DNA of 47,518 nucleotides, from assembly GCA_002384205.1 (NCBI GenBank), contig DGBH01000179.1, positions 2,623 to 50,140 of the forward strand. The letters run 5' to 3'. A program made the position numbers and the translations under genes. This DNA comes from Bacteroidetes bacterium UBA4009. GTDB lineage: Bacteria > Bacteroidota > Bacteroidia > NS11-12g > UBA9320. The notes below the pieces were generated by a model. It saw nothing but the letters and a program-made list of their open reading frames with translations, searched no databases and was not told the origin of the DNA. How positions within the stretch are numbered: position 1 is the first letter of the stretch; each line of letters opens with the position of its first letter. Below are positions 17,607 through 26,320 of this stretch, piece by piece.

Positions 17607-18770
17607 ATGAAATATATCAAAACTACCATTTTAACCATACTTTGCACGGTATTCTTACATATTGAGGCAGGATCTTCTTACACCCGTATTATTGATTTTT
17701 ATGGACACCCGTTAACGGTATCATACGATCCACAGTTAAGCTCTTTAAAATTTAGAAAATGGGATCAGGCAGAAATAAGCCGAAATTTAAGTGTTTTCCG
17801 AAATTCAAACCTATCCATAAGTGTAAATAATCTAAAGCGTCACATTGTAATTTTTGACCTAGACGGTACTGCTACAACACTTCTTATTGATAAGTATGCA
17901 CGACAAATTTCAAGAGCAAATGATAAGAATACAACTACCTTTATCAAATATCTTTTCTTAAAAGAACTTAACTACGATGTTATTTTAACCAAAACAGGAA
18001 CTGATCTTAATTGTATGGGGAACTTAAACTTTACTCCTGGACGGTATATTTTCATTAAATACGCCAATAAAACCTATAAAGATTTGGACTATGCTAACCG
18101 GAAAAACAAAGGAAAGCATCTTATTTTTATGGATAAAAAAATCACTACAAAAAGAATTTCCCATACTATACTTAGCCTACCGCTTATGAATGCAAAACTC
18201 AAAAACAAAGACATTTCTTTCATAGTGGCCGGCGATACATTTATGATTAAGGTTAAATCCAATGGCTCCATAATAGAATTCTTAGGAGACTTACCCATGT
18301 TTGATATAGGAAACTATTTTACCGATGCACCAATGTCACCAGAGATGGATTCTTCGCTCATGAAATACCTAAAACAACAGATAAAAGGTCGTGAATTGAT
18401 TGATCAGGTGAAATTCTTACTTGCCTTTGTGCAACAAGTGGTGCCTTATGGAAGCGATTATGACAAATACGGTGAAGAAAGATTTTACTACCCCGAAGAA
18501 ACTATTATGTCTGCTTCATCAGACTGCGAGGATAAGGCCATGCTGATGTCGTACCTTACTCATAACATCCTTGGACTTAAATCTATTGGATTATTCTTTA
18601 AACAAGATGAACATCTTAGTTTAGGAATTGAAATTCCAGGATACGCTCCACATGGCTCATTTAACTACTCAGGTAAAACCTATGTCAGCTGCGAGCCTAC
18701 AGCTCCTGCACCTCGCATCCCACAATCTCAATTCAGCTTGCAAAGAGTGGATGAGGTAATTGAATTTTAA
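17607..18770 (+). CDS. Secreted transglutaminase-like (cysteine-protease fold) protein
   Basis: A 387-residue protein with an N-terminal signal peptide (about 1-22) and a C-terminal transglutaminase-like domain. The likely catalytic triad is C307 in 'SSDCEDKAML', H336 in 'DEHLSLGI' and an acidic residue at E363 in 'SCEPTAPA'. The preceding helix 'FLLAFVQQVVPYGSD' is typical of this fold, where the Cys sits at the start of a helix. The middle ~220 residues are beta-rich and have no family I recognise. Bacterial relatives hydrolyse or cross-link peptide bonds; the substrate is unknown. It has its own strong ribosome-binding site and a terminator hairpin, so it is probably a single-gene transcript. 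Confidence 0.78.
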   Translation: MKYIKTTILTILCTVFLHIEAGSSYTRIIDFYGHPLTVSYDPQLSSLKFRKWDQAEISRNLSVFRNSNLSISVNNLKRHIVIFDLDGTATTLLIDKYARQISRANDKNTTTFIKYLFLKELNYDVILTKTGTDLNCMGNLNFTPGRYIFIKYANKTYKDLDYANRKNKGKHLIFMDKKITTKRISHTILSLPLMNAKLKNKDISFIVAGDTFMIKVKSNGSIIEFLGDLPMFDIGNYFTDAPMSPEMDSSLMKYLKQQIKGRELIDQVKFLLAFVQQVVPYGSDYDKYGEERFYYPEETIMSASSDCEDKAMLMSYLTHNILGLKSIGLFFKQDEHLSLGIEIPGYAPHGSFNYSGKTYVSCEPTAPAPRIPQSQFSLQRVDEVIEF

Positions 18771-18787
18771 ATAATAATTACTTTCGG

Positions 18788-18807
18788 AGAGCACTTTTGC
18801 TCTTTTT
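18788..18807 (+). terminator. Terminator after the transglutaminase-like gene
   Basis: A six-bp stem agagca / tgctct (18788-18793 and 18798-18803), with a four-base loop, runs directly into a short T-run. Two further G-U pairs can extend it at the base. Confidence 0.6.
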
Positions 18808-18828
18808 GAAGAGTTTAGGAGTGACCAA

Positions 18829-18851
18829 CCGTGATTTATGGTAAATCGCGG
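18829..18851. repeat. Stem-loop between convergent genes
   Basis: Arms 18829-18838 (ccgtgattta) and 18842-18851 (taaatcgcgg) pair over ten positions with one G-U around a three-base loop. No T-tract follows on either strand, so it is not a standard intrinsic terminator. It lies 39 bp beyond the stop of the M16 protease gene and could protect mRNA ends. Confidence 0.6.
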
Positions 18852-18889
18852 CTTCCACTCATTCTAATTACATTTAAGATTTTTTTAAT

Positions 18890-21808
18890 CTAGTAGCCAA
18901 ATAACTCCTCCAAAGTAACTTCCATTACAGGACCAAATTGCTTCATATACTCAAGGTCTATTTTAGCTCTGTCACCTACTATGATATAGGTAAAGTCACC
19001 TCTAATCTTATTGGCATGAAAATTCTTAACATCTTGTATGGTTAATTGTTCTAAACGATCTAAAGTCAATTTGCGACTATCTTCTGTCAAGTCTAACTTT
19101 ATCGCATTGTCATAGTTAAACAAAATGGATGTTTTGAGTATTCTGCTTGTTTCTAACCCTTGTTTTAGTGATTGTTTTCCGTTATCAAATGTTTTTTGAT
19201 CTTCCGGTAAATCGTTAAGTAGAATATTCATTGCCTCTATTCCCTCTTTCATCTTATCTGATTGCGTACCCACATAAGCCAAAACCGAATTGGTTTCTCC
19301 TAATTTACCCGCTGCTGAATAATAGCTATAGGTAGAATAGGCAAGGGCTTTTGCTTCTCTAATTTCTTGAAAAACGATGCTGCTCATACCACCACCAAAG
19401 TATTCATTAAACATGCTAATCTCTGCAGCTTCATTCACCTTGAATTCTGTAGATTTTTTCAACCACATGATTTCTGATTGAACCATATCATAGTGAGCGA
19501 ATAAGGTACCTCCTTTATTTTCTAACATCTTGAATTCTTTAATTGCAGGAGTTGATATAAATACTTCAGGTGTCTTATGAACTTCGGTTAGCTTACCCGT
19601 TAGTTCGCTCATCGTTAAGGGGCCACTATACCAAACCTTATGATTATAGGAAGTTAGGTTATGGATATAGGTTGAAAGTTCTGTGCTATTTACACTTTTA
19701 AGCTGCTCTGCAGATAAGATATGGTTACTTGGGTTATCACCTCCATATAAAGCATAATTTCTTACGTTACGCATAATCAAGCCTTTGTTCAGTTTTGCGT
19801 CCTCTCTACTTTTTAATTTCTGAGCAATCATTTGCTCTAATTTAGTATCGTCTGCAATGGCATTAGACAACAGATGCTCAAATAATTCGATAGCCTTCTC
19901 AAAACTTGTCGCTAGACCATTTAGGTAAACATAGCTTTGATCTGTACCCGTAGAAACTCCAAAATCACACGCTAGCTTATAAAACTCTGTACTTATTCCA
20001 TCTGCAGAATATTGATCCGTTCCTAAATACTCTAAGTATTCCACAGCCAAAGCTAGTTTTTGGTCGTGTCTAGATCCCATATCCAACACATAGTATAAGG
20101 AAAAAAGTTGCTCATCTCCCTTAACTACTTTCCATACAGGAACCCCCCCATTTAGTTTAGCAAATTCAATTTCTTCAGTATAGTTTAGTAGTTGAGGTGT
20201 AATGGAATTGGGTTTTATTTCTAAAATATCAGCAACAAATGGTGAAGTCTTACCTCTATTTACCTCTACCTTGGTTATTTCAGGTTTATCTACTTTTTGA
20301 ACTTCTGCTTTTTCTCCTTTTCGTTTATAAACCACAATGTGTCCTTCTACATAATATTTTTTAGCAAAATCTATTACATCTTGCTTGGTATACTTCTGCA
20401 TATTATCTAAAGCAGCAAGCTCTTTGCTCCAAGTGTTTTCCATAACAAAGGCATCCATAAGCGCATACGCAGTGCCTTGATATGATTCAAATTGTCTGAT
20501 CTTATCAACTTTTTTATTAAGTACAATACTTTTGACCAAGTCCATATCAAAGTCACCAGACTTCAATAATTCTAATTGAACATAAAATAAGGACTCTAAC
20601 TCTTCCAAACTTTGTCCTTCATTGGGCGATCCACCAAAATAATGTAAGCCTCTTTCTTTCAATAATTCGGGAGAACAATAGGCTTGAATACATTTTTGTG
20701 CTTTCACCATATTAAGATCTATTAGCCCAGCAGATGAATTAGCAAGTATAAGATCTACCAGCCTTACTAAATCAGCATCTTCACTTAATGCATTTGGAAC
20801 TCTATATCCCATGGTTAGAGACTCCTCACTAGGGCCCACTACCTCAATCACCACTTTTTGAGCCAATGGCATTTCATCTTCAAAAGTCATTTTAGGAATA
20901 TTTCTAGACTTCATGTAACTAAAATTTTTCTTTACCAATAAGAAAGTCTCGTCCAAGTTAATATCGCCAGCCATGATTACAGCCATGTTATTTGGAACAT
21001 AATAAGTATTGAAATAATTTCTAATTTTCACTAGACTTGGATTTTTTAAATGCTCAATTGTTCCTATGGTTGTTTGTCTTCCATAATTGTGATTTGGAAA
21101 TGCTTCGGCAAATAATTTTTCATAAACTTCCCAATCATCACTATCTAAGCCCCTATTTTTCTCTTCATATACAGCCTCTAATTCTGTGTGAAAAAGTCTA
21201 AGAATTGGATTTCTGAATCTTTCAGATTCTATATTCAGCCAAGTGCTAATTTGATTGGCAGGAATATCATTTACATAGACTGTTCTTTCGAAACTGGTAA
21301 ATGCATTGGTACCTTGAGCGCCAATTCCTTGAAGCATCTTGTCATATTCATTTGCTATAGCAAATTTTGCAGCTTCACCACTTACTCTATCAATCTCTGC
21401 ATAAATAATTTTACGCTTCGCATCATCTGTGGTTTGATTGTATTTTTCATACAGTTTATCAACTTGATCAAGCAGTACTTTCTCTTTGGGGTAGTCTAAG
21501 CTACCAAATTTATCCGTACCTTTAAAAAGCATATGCTCCAAATAGTGCGCAAGTCCTGTATTGTCTGATGGATCACTGCTACTTCCTGCTTTTGTAGCTA
21601 TAAGTGTTTGTACACGAGGCTTAGCGCTATTTTGAGATAGCACTACCGTCAATCCATTATCCAAGGTGTACCATCTTGAATTGGTGGGGTCGTTCGAATA
21701 ACTCAGGTAGGAGTTACCGTTTTTGTCTTGCTTGGTTTCTGATTTCTGAGCAAACAAAGAAATGGAAACAACTGCGCACAGGGCTATAAGTAAAGTTCTT
21801 AAATTCAT
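18890..21808 (-). CDS. Periplasmic M16-family (insulinase/pitrilysin-like) zinc metalloprotease
   Basis: A 972-residue protease. I start it at the ATG at 21808, where a clear signal peptide begins ('MNLRTLLIALCAVVSISLFAQ'); the frame runs 24 residues further upstream but that part has no export-signal logic. The inverted zinc motif HxxEH is 'HYLEH' (H88, E91, H92) with the distal glutamate in 'EAVYEEKN' about 125 residues later. The wide spacing includes a charged helical insertion common in this subgroup. The C-terminal half repeats the fold and lacks HxxEH, as expected for the inactive partner domain. M16 enzymes degrade peptides in a closed chamber; here the site is the periplasm. A divergent E2 gene lies upstream. 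Confidence 0.92.
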   Translation of the reverse strand: MNLRTLLIALCAVVSISLFAQKSETKQDKNGNSYLSYSNDPTNSRWYTLDNGLTVVLSQNSAKPRVQTLIATKAGSSSDPSDNTGLAHYLEHMLFKGTDKFGSLDYPKEKVLLDQVDKLYEKYNQTTDDAKRKIIYAEIDRVSGEAAKFAIANEYDKMLQGIGAQGTNAFTSFERTVYVNDIPANQISTWLNIESERFRNPILRLFHTELEAVYEEKNRGLDSDDWEVYEKLFAEAFPNHNYGRQTTIGTIEHLKNPSLVKIRNYFNTYYVPNNMAVIMAGDINLDETFLLVKKNFSYMKSRNIPKMTFEDEMPLAQKVVIEVVGPSEESLTMGYRVPNALSEDADLVRLVDLILANSSAGLIDLNMVKAQKCIQAYCSPELLKERGLHYFGGSPNEGQSLEELESLFYVQLELLKSGDFDMDLVKSIVLNKKVDKIRQFESYQGTAYALMDAFVMENTWSKELAALDNMQKYTKQDVIDFAKKYYVEGHIVVYKRKGEKAEVQKVDKPEITKVEVNRGKTSPFVADILEIKPNSITPQLLNYTEEIEFAKLNGGVPVWKVVKGDEQLFSLYYVLDMGSRHDQKLALAVEYLEYLGTDQYSADGISTEFYKLACDFGVSTGTDQSYVYLNGLATSFEKAIELFEHLLSNAIADDTKLEQMIAQKLKSREDAKLNKGLIMRNVRNYALYGGDNPSNHILSAEQLKSVNSTELSTYIHNLTSYNHKVWYSGPLTMSELTGKLTEVHKTPEVFISTPAIKEFKMLENKGGTLFAHYDMVQSEIMWLKKSTEFKVNEAAEISMFNEYFGGGMSSIVFQEIREAKALAYSTYSYYSAAGKLGETNSVLAYVGTQSDKMKEGIEAMNILLNDLPEDQKTFDNGKQSLKQGLETSRILKTSILFNYDNAIKLDLTEDSRKLTLDRLEQLTIQDVKNFHANKIRGDFTYIIVGDRAKIDLEYMKQFGPVMEVTLEELFGY

Positions 21809-21957
21809 AAAAATGTATAATACAGCAAAGTAAATAGAACATTTAATTATTAAATACATTGTTATCCGAATGAAAGGCAAGTTTGTCGAAAGACACTTAA
21901 ATCTTATTTGTTATCAATTTGAATATTAATTAGCGGTATTGGCAAATTCTAAACTTG

Positions 21958-21965
21958 TACTTTTG
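21958..21965 (+). promoter_or_regulatory. -7 promoter element of the E2 gene
   Basis: TACTTTTG is an exact match to the Bacteroidota -7 consensus TAnnTTTG. It lies 14 bp before the ATG, implying a very short leader. ATTG at 21938-21941 is a possible -33 element, 16 bp upstream. Confidence 0.6.
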
Positions 21966-21979
21966 CACTAGATAACGCT

Positions 21980-23296
21980 ATGTCAGAATACAAACTAATA
22001 ATGCCTAAAATGGGCGAAAGCATTGCTGAAGCAACTATTATTTCTTGGCTAAAAAACGAAGGAGATACTATTGAGATAGATGAGGCTGTGCTCGAAATAG
22101 CAACGGATAAAGTAGATAGTGAGGTTCCTAGTATGGAATCTGGCGTATTAATTCAAAAGCTTTATAACGAAGGAGATGTGGTAAAAGTAGGCGAACCGAT
22201 AGCTATCATTAGCACAAGTGGTGTCGCTGCTGTTGCTACTCCAACGGAAAAGGTTTCAACTCCGGAACCAATAGCTGTAATTGAAAACACCATCGCTGTT
22301 GCTCAACAAGCAACTACAACTCATGCCCCATCTACTAGTGACAGATTCTATTCTCCACTCGTTATGAATATTGCGCGTACAGAGGGAGTTTCTATGGATC
22401 AATTAGAAAAAATATCGGGTACAGGTCAAGAAGGCCGAGTTACCAAAAGAGATATTTTAGCTTTTGTGAAAAACGGTAGTGTAGCACCTGTAACTTCTCA
22501 ACCTTTAGCTCAGACAACTCAAGCGAATACCCCAGCACCCGTCAACAATGCTACTTCTCATGCAGCTACTCCCATTAATCTAGCCCCAGGAGATGAGTTA
22601 ATCGAAATGGACAGAATGCGGAAGCTAATTGCTGATCACATGGTAATGAGCAAGCATACCTCACCACATGTAACTTCTTTTGTGGAAGCAGATGTCACCA
22701 ACATTGTTAATTGGAGAAATAAAATTAAAGATGATTTTAAAGCACGTGAAGGCGAAAATTTCACCTTCACTCCTATTTTTATAGAAGCTATAACAAAGGC
22801 TATTAAAGATTTTCCTATGATAAACATTTCCGTAAGCGGAGATAAAATCATCAAACATAAGAATATAAATATAGGAATGGCAGCAGCTCTTCCAAGTGGT
22901 AACTTAATAGTACCTGTTATTAAGAATGCTGATTTTATGAATCTTACTGGCTTAGCCAAGTCTGTAAATGATTTAGCCGGCAGAGCACGAAATAACAAAC
23001 TTAAACCCGATGAAATACAAGGTGGAACATACACCGTAACCAACGTAGGTACTTTCGGAAATATACTAGGAACTCCCATCATTAACCAACCACAAGTAGC
23101 TATAATGGCTATGGGTGCAATTGTTAAAAAACCAGCAGTCATTGAAACTGAACACGGAGACCTAATAGGCATTCGTCATAAAATGTTTTTATCACATTCT
23201 TACGACCATAGAGTGGTAGATGGCGCTTTGGGAGGTATGTTTGTTCGTAGAGTGGCAGATTATCTGGAGCAGTGGGATGTAAATAGAGAAGTCTAA
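21980..23296 (+). CDS. 2-oxoacid dehydrogenase complex E2 (dihydrolipoamide acyltransferase)
   Basis: A 438-residue acyltransferase with the full E2 layout. A lipoyl domain covers 1-78 with the lipoylated lysine K44 in 'EIATDKVDSE'. An Ala/Pro/Thr-rich linker leads to a peripheral E1/E3-binding domain at about 118-157 ('SPLVMNIARTEGVSMDQLEKI'-type, ending 'GRVTKRDIL'). A second linker leads to the catalytic domain, with active-site 'HRVVDG' at 410-415. It transfers an acyl group from the E1 to coenzyme A. Whether the complex uses branched-chain oxoacids, pyruvate or 2-oxoglutarate cannot be decided from this gene, because E1 and E3 are not adjacent; I lean to the branched-chain type. Confidence 0.92.
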   Translation: MSEYKLIMPKMGESIAEATIISWLKNEGDTIEIDEAVLEIATDKVDSEVPSMESGVLIQKLYNEGDVVKVGEPIAIISTSGVAAVATPTEKVSTPEPIAVIENTIAVAQQATTTHAPSTSDRFYSPLVMNIARTEGVSMDQLEKISGTGQEGRVTKRDILAFVKNGSVAPVTSQPLAQTTQANTPAPVNNATSHAATPINLAPGDELIEMDRMRKLIADHMVMSKHTSPHVTSFVEADVTNIVNWRNKIKDDFKAREGENFTFTPIFIEAITKAIKDFPMINISVSGDKIIKHKNINIGMAAALPSGNLIVPVIKNADFMNLTGLAKSVNDLAGRARNNKLKPDEIQGGTYTVTNVGTFGNILGTPIINQPQVAIMAMGAIVKKPAVIETEHGDLIGIRHKMFLSHSYDHRVVDGALGGMFVRRVADYLEQWDVNREV

Positions 23297-23431
23297 TTAA
23301 CTATTGAACAGAATGTTAGACATGATATTTTCCCGAAAATTTTATATAAAAACATCCCGCCTATTTTTATCCTTATTCTTTATAAAAAGAGCAATTATCA
23401 TCACCTAACCGTTTAACTAACTTTACCTAAA

Positions 23432-24187
23432 ATGAATAGTGTAGTATTAATTCCATGTAGATTAGAGTCTACTCGTTTCCCCAATAAACCTTTAGCACTT
23501 ATATTGGGTAAGCCAATGATTCAGTGGGTATATGAAGCAGCTGAAAAAAGTGATGCAACTGAGGTTTTTGTCATAACGGATAGTGAAGAAATTGTCAAAA
23601 TGGTTGAATCATTTGACGGTCAAGCTATACTCACTTCTGATGAACCTCAAAATGGTACGGAACGTTGTGAAGAAGCCATGGAAATTTTAGCCTCTGATGG
23701 CACAGAATATGACGTAATCATCAACGTACAAGGAGATGAACCATTGATTTCTCCAATGGATATTAACAGAATGCTTGACCTTTTTGAAGAAGAAGATGTA
23801 GATGTACTAACATTTATTCAACCTATTAATAATGAGGAAGATTATAGAAATACAAACATCGTAAAAGCTGTCCCTACATCGTTTGATGAAGGTTTTTGTG
23901 ATGTATGCTACTTTAGCCGTTCGCCAGTACCGTTTATGGATGAGTTTAGACCCGAGGTTGCATTTAAACATATAGGTATTTATGCCTTTACAGCAACCGC
24001 GTTTGAAGAGATTAAAAATCTAGATGCATCGTTGCTAGAAGAGGTTGAAAGACTAGAACAACTTCGTTGGGTCCAAAACCACATTGTAGTTTCTGCCATG
24101 GTTACAGAAAATCAAATGATTGGAGTAGATACACCTGAAGATTTAGCAAAAGTAGAGAGCCTATTAAAGCAAAAATCACTTAGTTAA
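23432..24187 (+). CDS. kdsB: 3-deoxy-manno-octulosonate cytidylyltransferase
   Basis: A 251-residue nucleotidyltransferase. The N-terminal signature 'IPCRLESTRFPNKPLA' corresponds to the CTP-binding 'IPARxxSTRLPxKPL' motif, and 'INVQGDEPLI' is the conserved substrate loop with the metal-binding aspartate. It activates KDO as CMP-KDO for the LPS inner core, which fits an organism with an outer membrane. A near-consensus -7 element, TAACTTTA, lies just before the ATG. The next gene is pyrG, which makes the CTP used by this enzyme, but a 273-bp gap with its own promoter separates them. Confidence 0.95.
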   Translation: MNSVVLIPCRLESTRFPNKPLALILGKPMIQWVYEAAEKSDATEVFVITDSEEIVKMVESFDGQAILTSDEPQNGTERCEEAMEILASDGTEYDVIINVQGDEPLISPMDINRMLDLFEEEDVDVLTFIQPINNEEDYRNTNIVKAVPTSFDEGFCDVCYFSRSPVPFMDEFRPEVAFKHIGIYAFTATAFEEIKNLDASLLEEVERLEQLRWVQNHIVVSAMVTENQMIGVDTPEDLAKVESLLKQKSLS

Positions 24188-24370
24188 GTTTTAAAGAGGT
24201 ATTAAAAGGATATTTATATTCATTGACGTGATCTTTTCAAGCATAAATTAATTAAAGATTACGAGGGATTACAACGGAACAAACATCTGTAGTAGCTAAC
24301 ACACTTGAGATGTTGAAAAGATATTGAAATTCAAAAAAGAAGATTACGCATTTTACGGTTTCCTTTCCCT

Positions 24371-24378
24371 TACTTTTG
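24371..24378 (+). promoter_or_regulatory. pyrG: -7 promoter element of pyrG
   Basis: TACTTTTG is an exact match to TAnnTTTG, 82 bp upstream of the pyrG ATG. No good TTG was found at the -33 position. An inverted repeat AACATCT (24282-24288) / AGATGTT (24308-24314) lies upstream in the same gap. Confidence 0.55.
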
Positions 24379-24381
24379 ACA

Positions 24382-24436
24382 ACCGTACAAACGCGGAGAG
24401 TCTTTCGTTTATTCAAACGGTCTTTTTTCCTTTTTT
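24382..24436 (+). promoter_or_regulatory. pyrG: pyrG leader with alternative hairpins and T-tract (possible attenuator)
   Basis: The leader holds segments A (AAACG, 24389-24393), B (CGTTT, 24406-24410) and C (AAACG, 24415-24419). B can pair with A or with C, but not both. A longer outer pairing joins ACCGT (24382-24386) to ACGGT (24417-24421). Both the B-C hairpin and the outer stem end at or next to 'c' plus six T (24423-24428), then cc and six more T. This is the topology of a transcription attenuator, though each stem is only five base pairs. Confidence 0.4.
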
Positions 24437-24460
24437 GAACATTTAAAAACAACAAAATTT

Positions 24461-26065
24461 ATGGACACAAAATACGTATTTGTTACTGGAGGAGTTACAT
24501 CGTCTCTAGGAAAAGGAATCATTTCAGCTTCTCTGGCAAAGCTTCTTCAAAAGCGTGGCTACCGGGTTACGATTCAGAAATTTGACCCTTACCTAAATGT
24601 TGATCCAGGAACTATGAATCCATACGAACATGGTGAGTGTTATGTGACCGATGATGGGGCCGAAACGGATCTAGACCTTGGTCATTATGAGCGTTTTTTA
24701 AATGTACCAACATCCCAAGCCAATAACGTAACCACTGGACGTGTTTACCAAACGGTAATCGACAATGAACGCGAAGGAAAATATTTAGGAAAAACAGTTC
24801 AAATTATACCACATGTAACAGATGAGATACAACGTAGAATGAAAATTCTAGGTGATAGTGGTGAGTTTGACATTATAATCACCGAATTAGGAGGAACTGT
24901 TGGCGATATAGAATCTCTCCCTTATGTGGAGTCTGTTAGACAACTTAAGCGTAAATTAGGTAGCGATGATTCGGTGGTTATACATCTGACTTTTGTTCCT
25001 TATTTAAAAGCAGCTGGAGAACTAAAAACCAAGCCAACTCAACATTCAGTACAAAAACTTCTGGAAGCTGGTGTACAACCCGATATTTTAGTATGTCGAA
25101 CAGAACATAAATTAAGTAAAGAAGTACGAAGTAAGATATCTTTATTTTGTAATGTAAATCAAAATGCTGTTATCGAAAGTATTGATGCTTCTACTATTTA
25201 TGAGGTTCCTTTACTTATGGAAAAGGAAAAACTAGATAAAGTAGTGCTAGCAAAACTTCGTCTCCCATCAACAAGCGATGCAGATTTGGATAGCTGGAAA
25301 GACTTCTTATTCAAATTAAAACACCCAAAGAACGAGGTAAACATAGGACTGGTAGGGAAATACATTGAATTACCAGATGCCTACAAATCTATTATCGAGG
25401 CATTTATTCACGCAGGAGCTGTTAACGAGTGTAAGGTTAATCTTACCTTAATGTCTTCAGAAAATTTACATGAAGATAGCATAGAAGAAAAATTAAAAGG
25501 TTTAGATGGAGTATTGGTAGCACCCGGTTTTGGAGACAGAGGTATAGAAGGTAAAATTAGCACTATCAAATATTTACGTGAGAATAATATTCCTTTTTTT
25601 GGAATTTGTCTAGGCATGCAATGCGCAGTAATAGAATATGCCCGTAATGTGCTTGGTCTTAAAACAGCTCATAGCACTGAAATGATAACAACTAAAGATC
25701 CCGTTATTGACCTTATGGAAAGTCAAAAAGGAATCAGTAAAAAAGGCGGAACCATGCGATTAGGCGCTTATAAATGTAAGTTAGAAAAGGGCTCAAAATC
25801 GTATACCGCATACGGTAAGCAAATGATTTCAGAGAGACACAGACATAGATTTGAATTTAACAATACGTACTTGGAAAAATTTGAATCGATGGGTATGAAA
25901 GCCGTTGGAATTAACCCAGATAACAACTTAGTAGAGGTAGTAGAAATACCAACACATCCATGGTTTGTAGGTGTACAATATCATCCCGAGTTAAAGAGTA
26001 CTGTAGATGAACCCCATCCGTTATTCGTGAGATTTGTCAAAGCAGCTTTAGACAACAAAAAATAA
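24461..26065 (+). CDS. pyrG: CTP synthase
   Basis: A 534-residue enzyme of standard length. The N-terminal synthetase domain opens with '[14 protein letters not shown]' (P-loop) and has '[20 protein letters not shown]'-type substrate motifs, seen here as '[16 protein letters not shown]'. The C-terminal class I glutamine amidotransferase domain has the nucleophile in 'GICLGMQ' and the histidine-glutamate pair in 'QYHPEL'. It makes CTP from UTP, ATP and glutamine. The gene has an exact -7 promoter element, a leader able to form alternative hairpins, and a perfect palindromic terminator, so it is probably a regulated single-gene transcript. Confidence 0.98.
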   Translation: MDTKYVFVTGGVTSSLGKGIISASLAKLLQKRGYRVTIQKFDPYLNVDPGTMNPYEHGECYVTDDGAETDLDLGHYERFLNVPTSQANNVTTGRVYQTVIDNEREGKYLGKTVQIIPHVTDEIQRRMKILGDSGEFDIIITELGGTVGDIESLPYVESVRQLKRKLGSDDSVVIHLTFVPYLKAAGELKTKPTQHSVQKLLEAGVQPDILVCRTEHKLSKEVRSKISLFCNVNQNAVIESIDASTIYEVPLLMEKEKLDKVVLAKLRLPSTSDADLDSWKDFLFKLKHPKNEVNIGLVGKYIELPDAYKSIIEAFIHAGAVNECKVNLTLMSSENLHEDSIEEKLKGLDGVLVAPGFGDRGIEGKISTIKYLRENNIPFFGICLGMQCAVIEYARNVLGLKTAHSTEMITTKDPVIDLMESQKGISKKGGTMRLGAYKCKLEKGSKSYTAYGKQMISERHRHRFEFNNTYLEKFESMGMKAVGINPDNNLVEVVEIPTHPWFVGVQYHPELKSTVDEPHPLFVRFVKAALDNKK

Positions 26066-26090
26066 GAGCTATAATTGTATAGATCATATA

Positions 26091-26124
26091 AAAACACTCA
26101 TTAAATTAATTTAATGAGTGTTTT
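26091..26124. terminator. Perfect 34-nt palindromic terminator after pyrG
   Basis: The 34 bases from 26091 to 26124 equal their own reverse complement: arms AAAACACTCATTAAATT and AATTTAATGAGTGTTTT, meeting at the centre. The RNA would form a long AT-rich hairpin ending in UUUU. It lies 25 bp after the pyrG stop and works equally on both strands. Confidence 0.85.
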
Positions 26125-26218
26125 AGTGAAACGACTTTATTTCATAGTTATTCCGAGTACTATTAGTTTGATTTTCTTTATTTTATTGATAGTCAGTTAA
26201 ATTATAAAAAAAATAACC

Positions 26219-26226
26219 TACCTTTG
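26219..26226 (+). promoter_or_regulatory. -7 promoter element of the DEAD-box helicase gene
   Basis: TACCTTTG matches TAnnTTTG exactly, 94 bp before the ATG, and so predicts a long leader. No convincing -33 TTG was found at the usual distance. Confidence 0.55.
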
Positions 26227-26236
26227 CACCAAATTT

Positions 26237-26303
26237 TAGCAGCGGAGCACCACTGTCGTAAATTAAATTACCTCGTCGGGTAAGGGGATGTGCTCTATTG
26301 CTA
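26237..26303 (+). ncRNA. Structured 5' leader of the DEAD-box helicase mRNA
   Basis: Nested complementary segments occur in the predicted leader. They are TAGCA (26237-26241) with TGCTA (26299-26303); a symmetric 3x3 internal loop; GAGCAC (26245-26250) with GTGCTC (26290-26295); and inside it a separate hairpin TTACC (26268-26272) with GGTAA (26279-26283) and loop tcgtcg. All pairs are Watson-Crick. The structure ends 17 bp before the ATG. It resembles a cis-regulatory RNA in layout, but I do not recognise a named family. A cold-responsive or autoregulated leader is inferred only from the helicase it precedes. Confidence 0.5.
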
Positions 26304-26320
26304 TACTAAACATATAGAAA

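Noticed and set aside
21809..21880. 24-residue N-terminal extension of the M16 protease
   Set aside because: The signal peptide starts at the ATG at 21808; an extension would bury it.
22636..23172. 178-codon open frame antisense to the E2 gene
   Set aside because: Complement of the E2 catalytic domain; hydrophobic low-information translation, no promoter or start signal.
23327..23343. Terminator after the E2 gene
   Set aside because: Only five A-T pairs around a four-base loop (attttcccgaaaat), too weak to call.
26237..26303. tRNA-like fold in the helicase leader
   Set aside because: There is no anticodon arm, T-loop or CCA-type acceptor geometry; the arms nest rather than form a cloverleaf.
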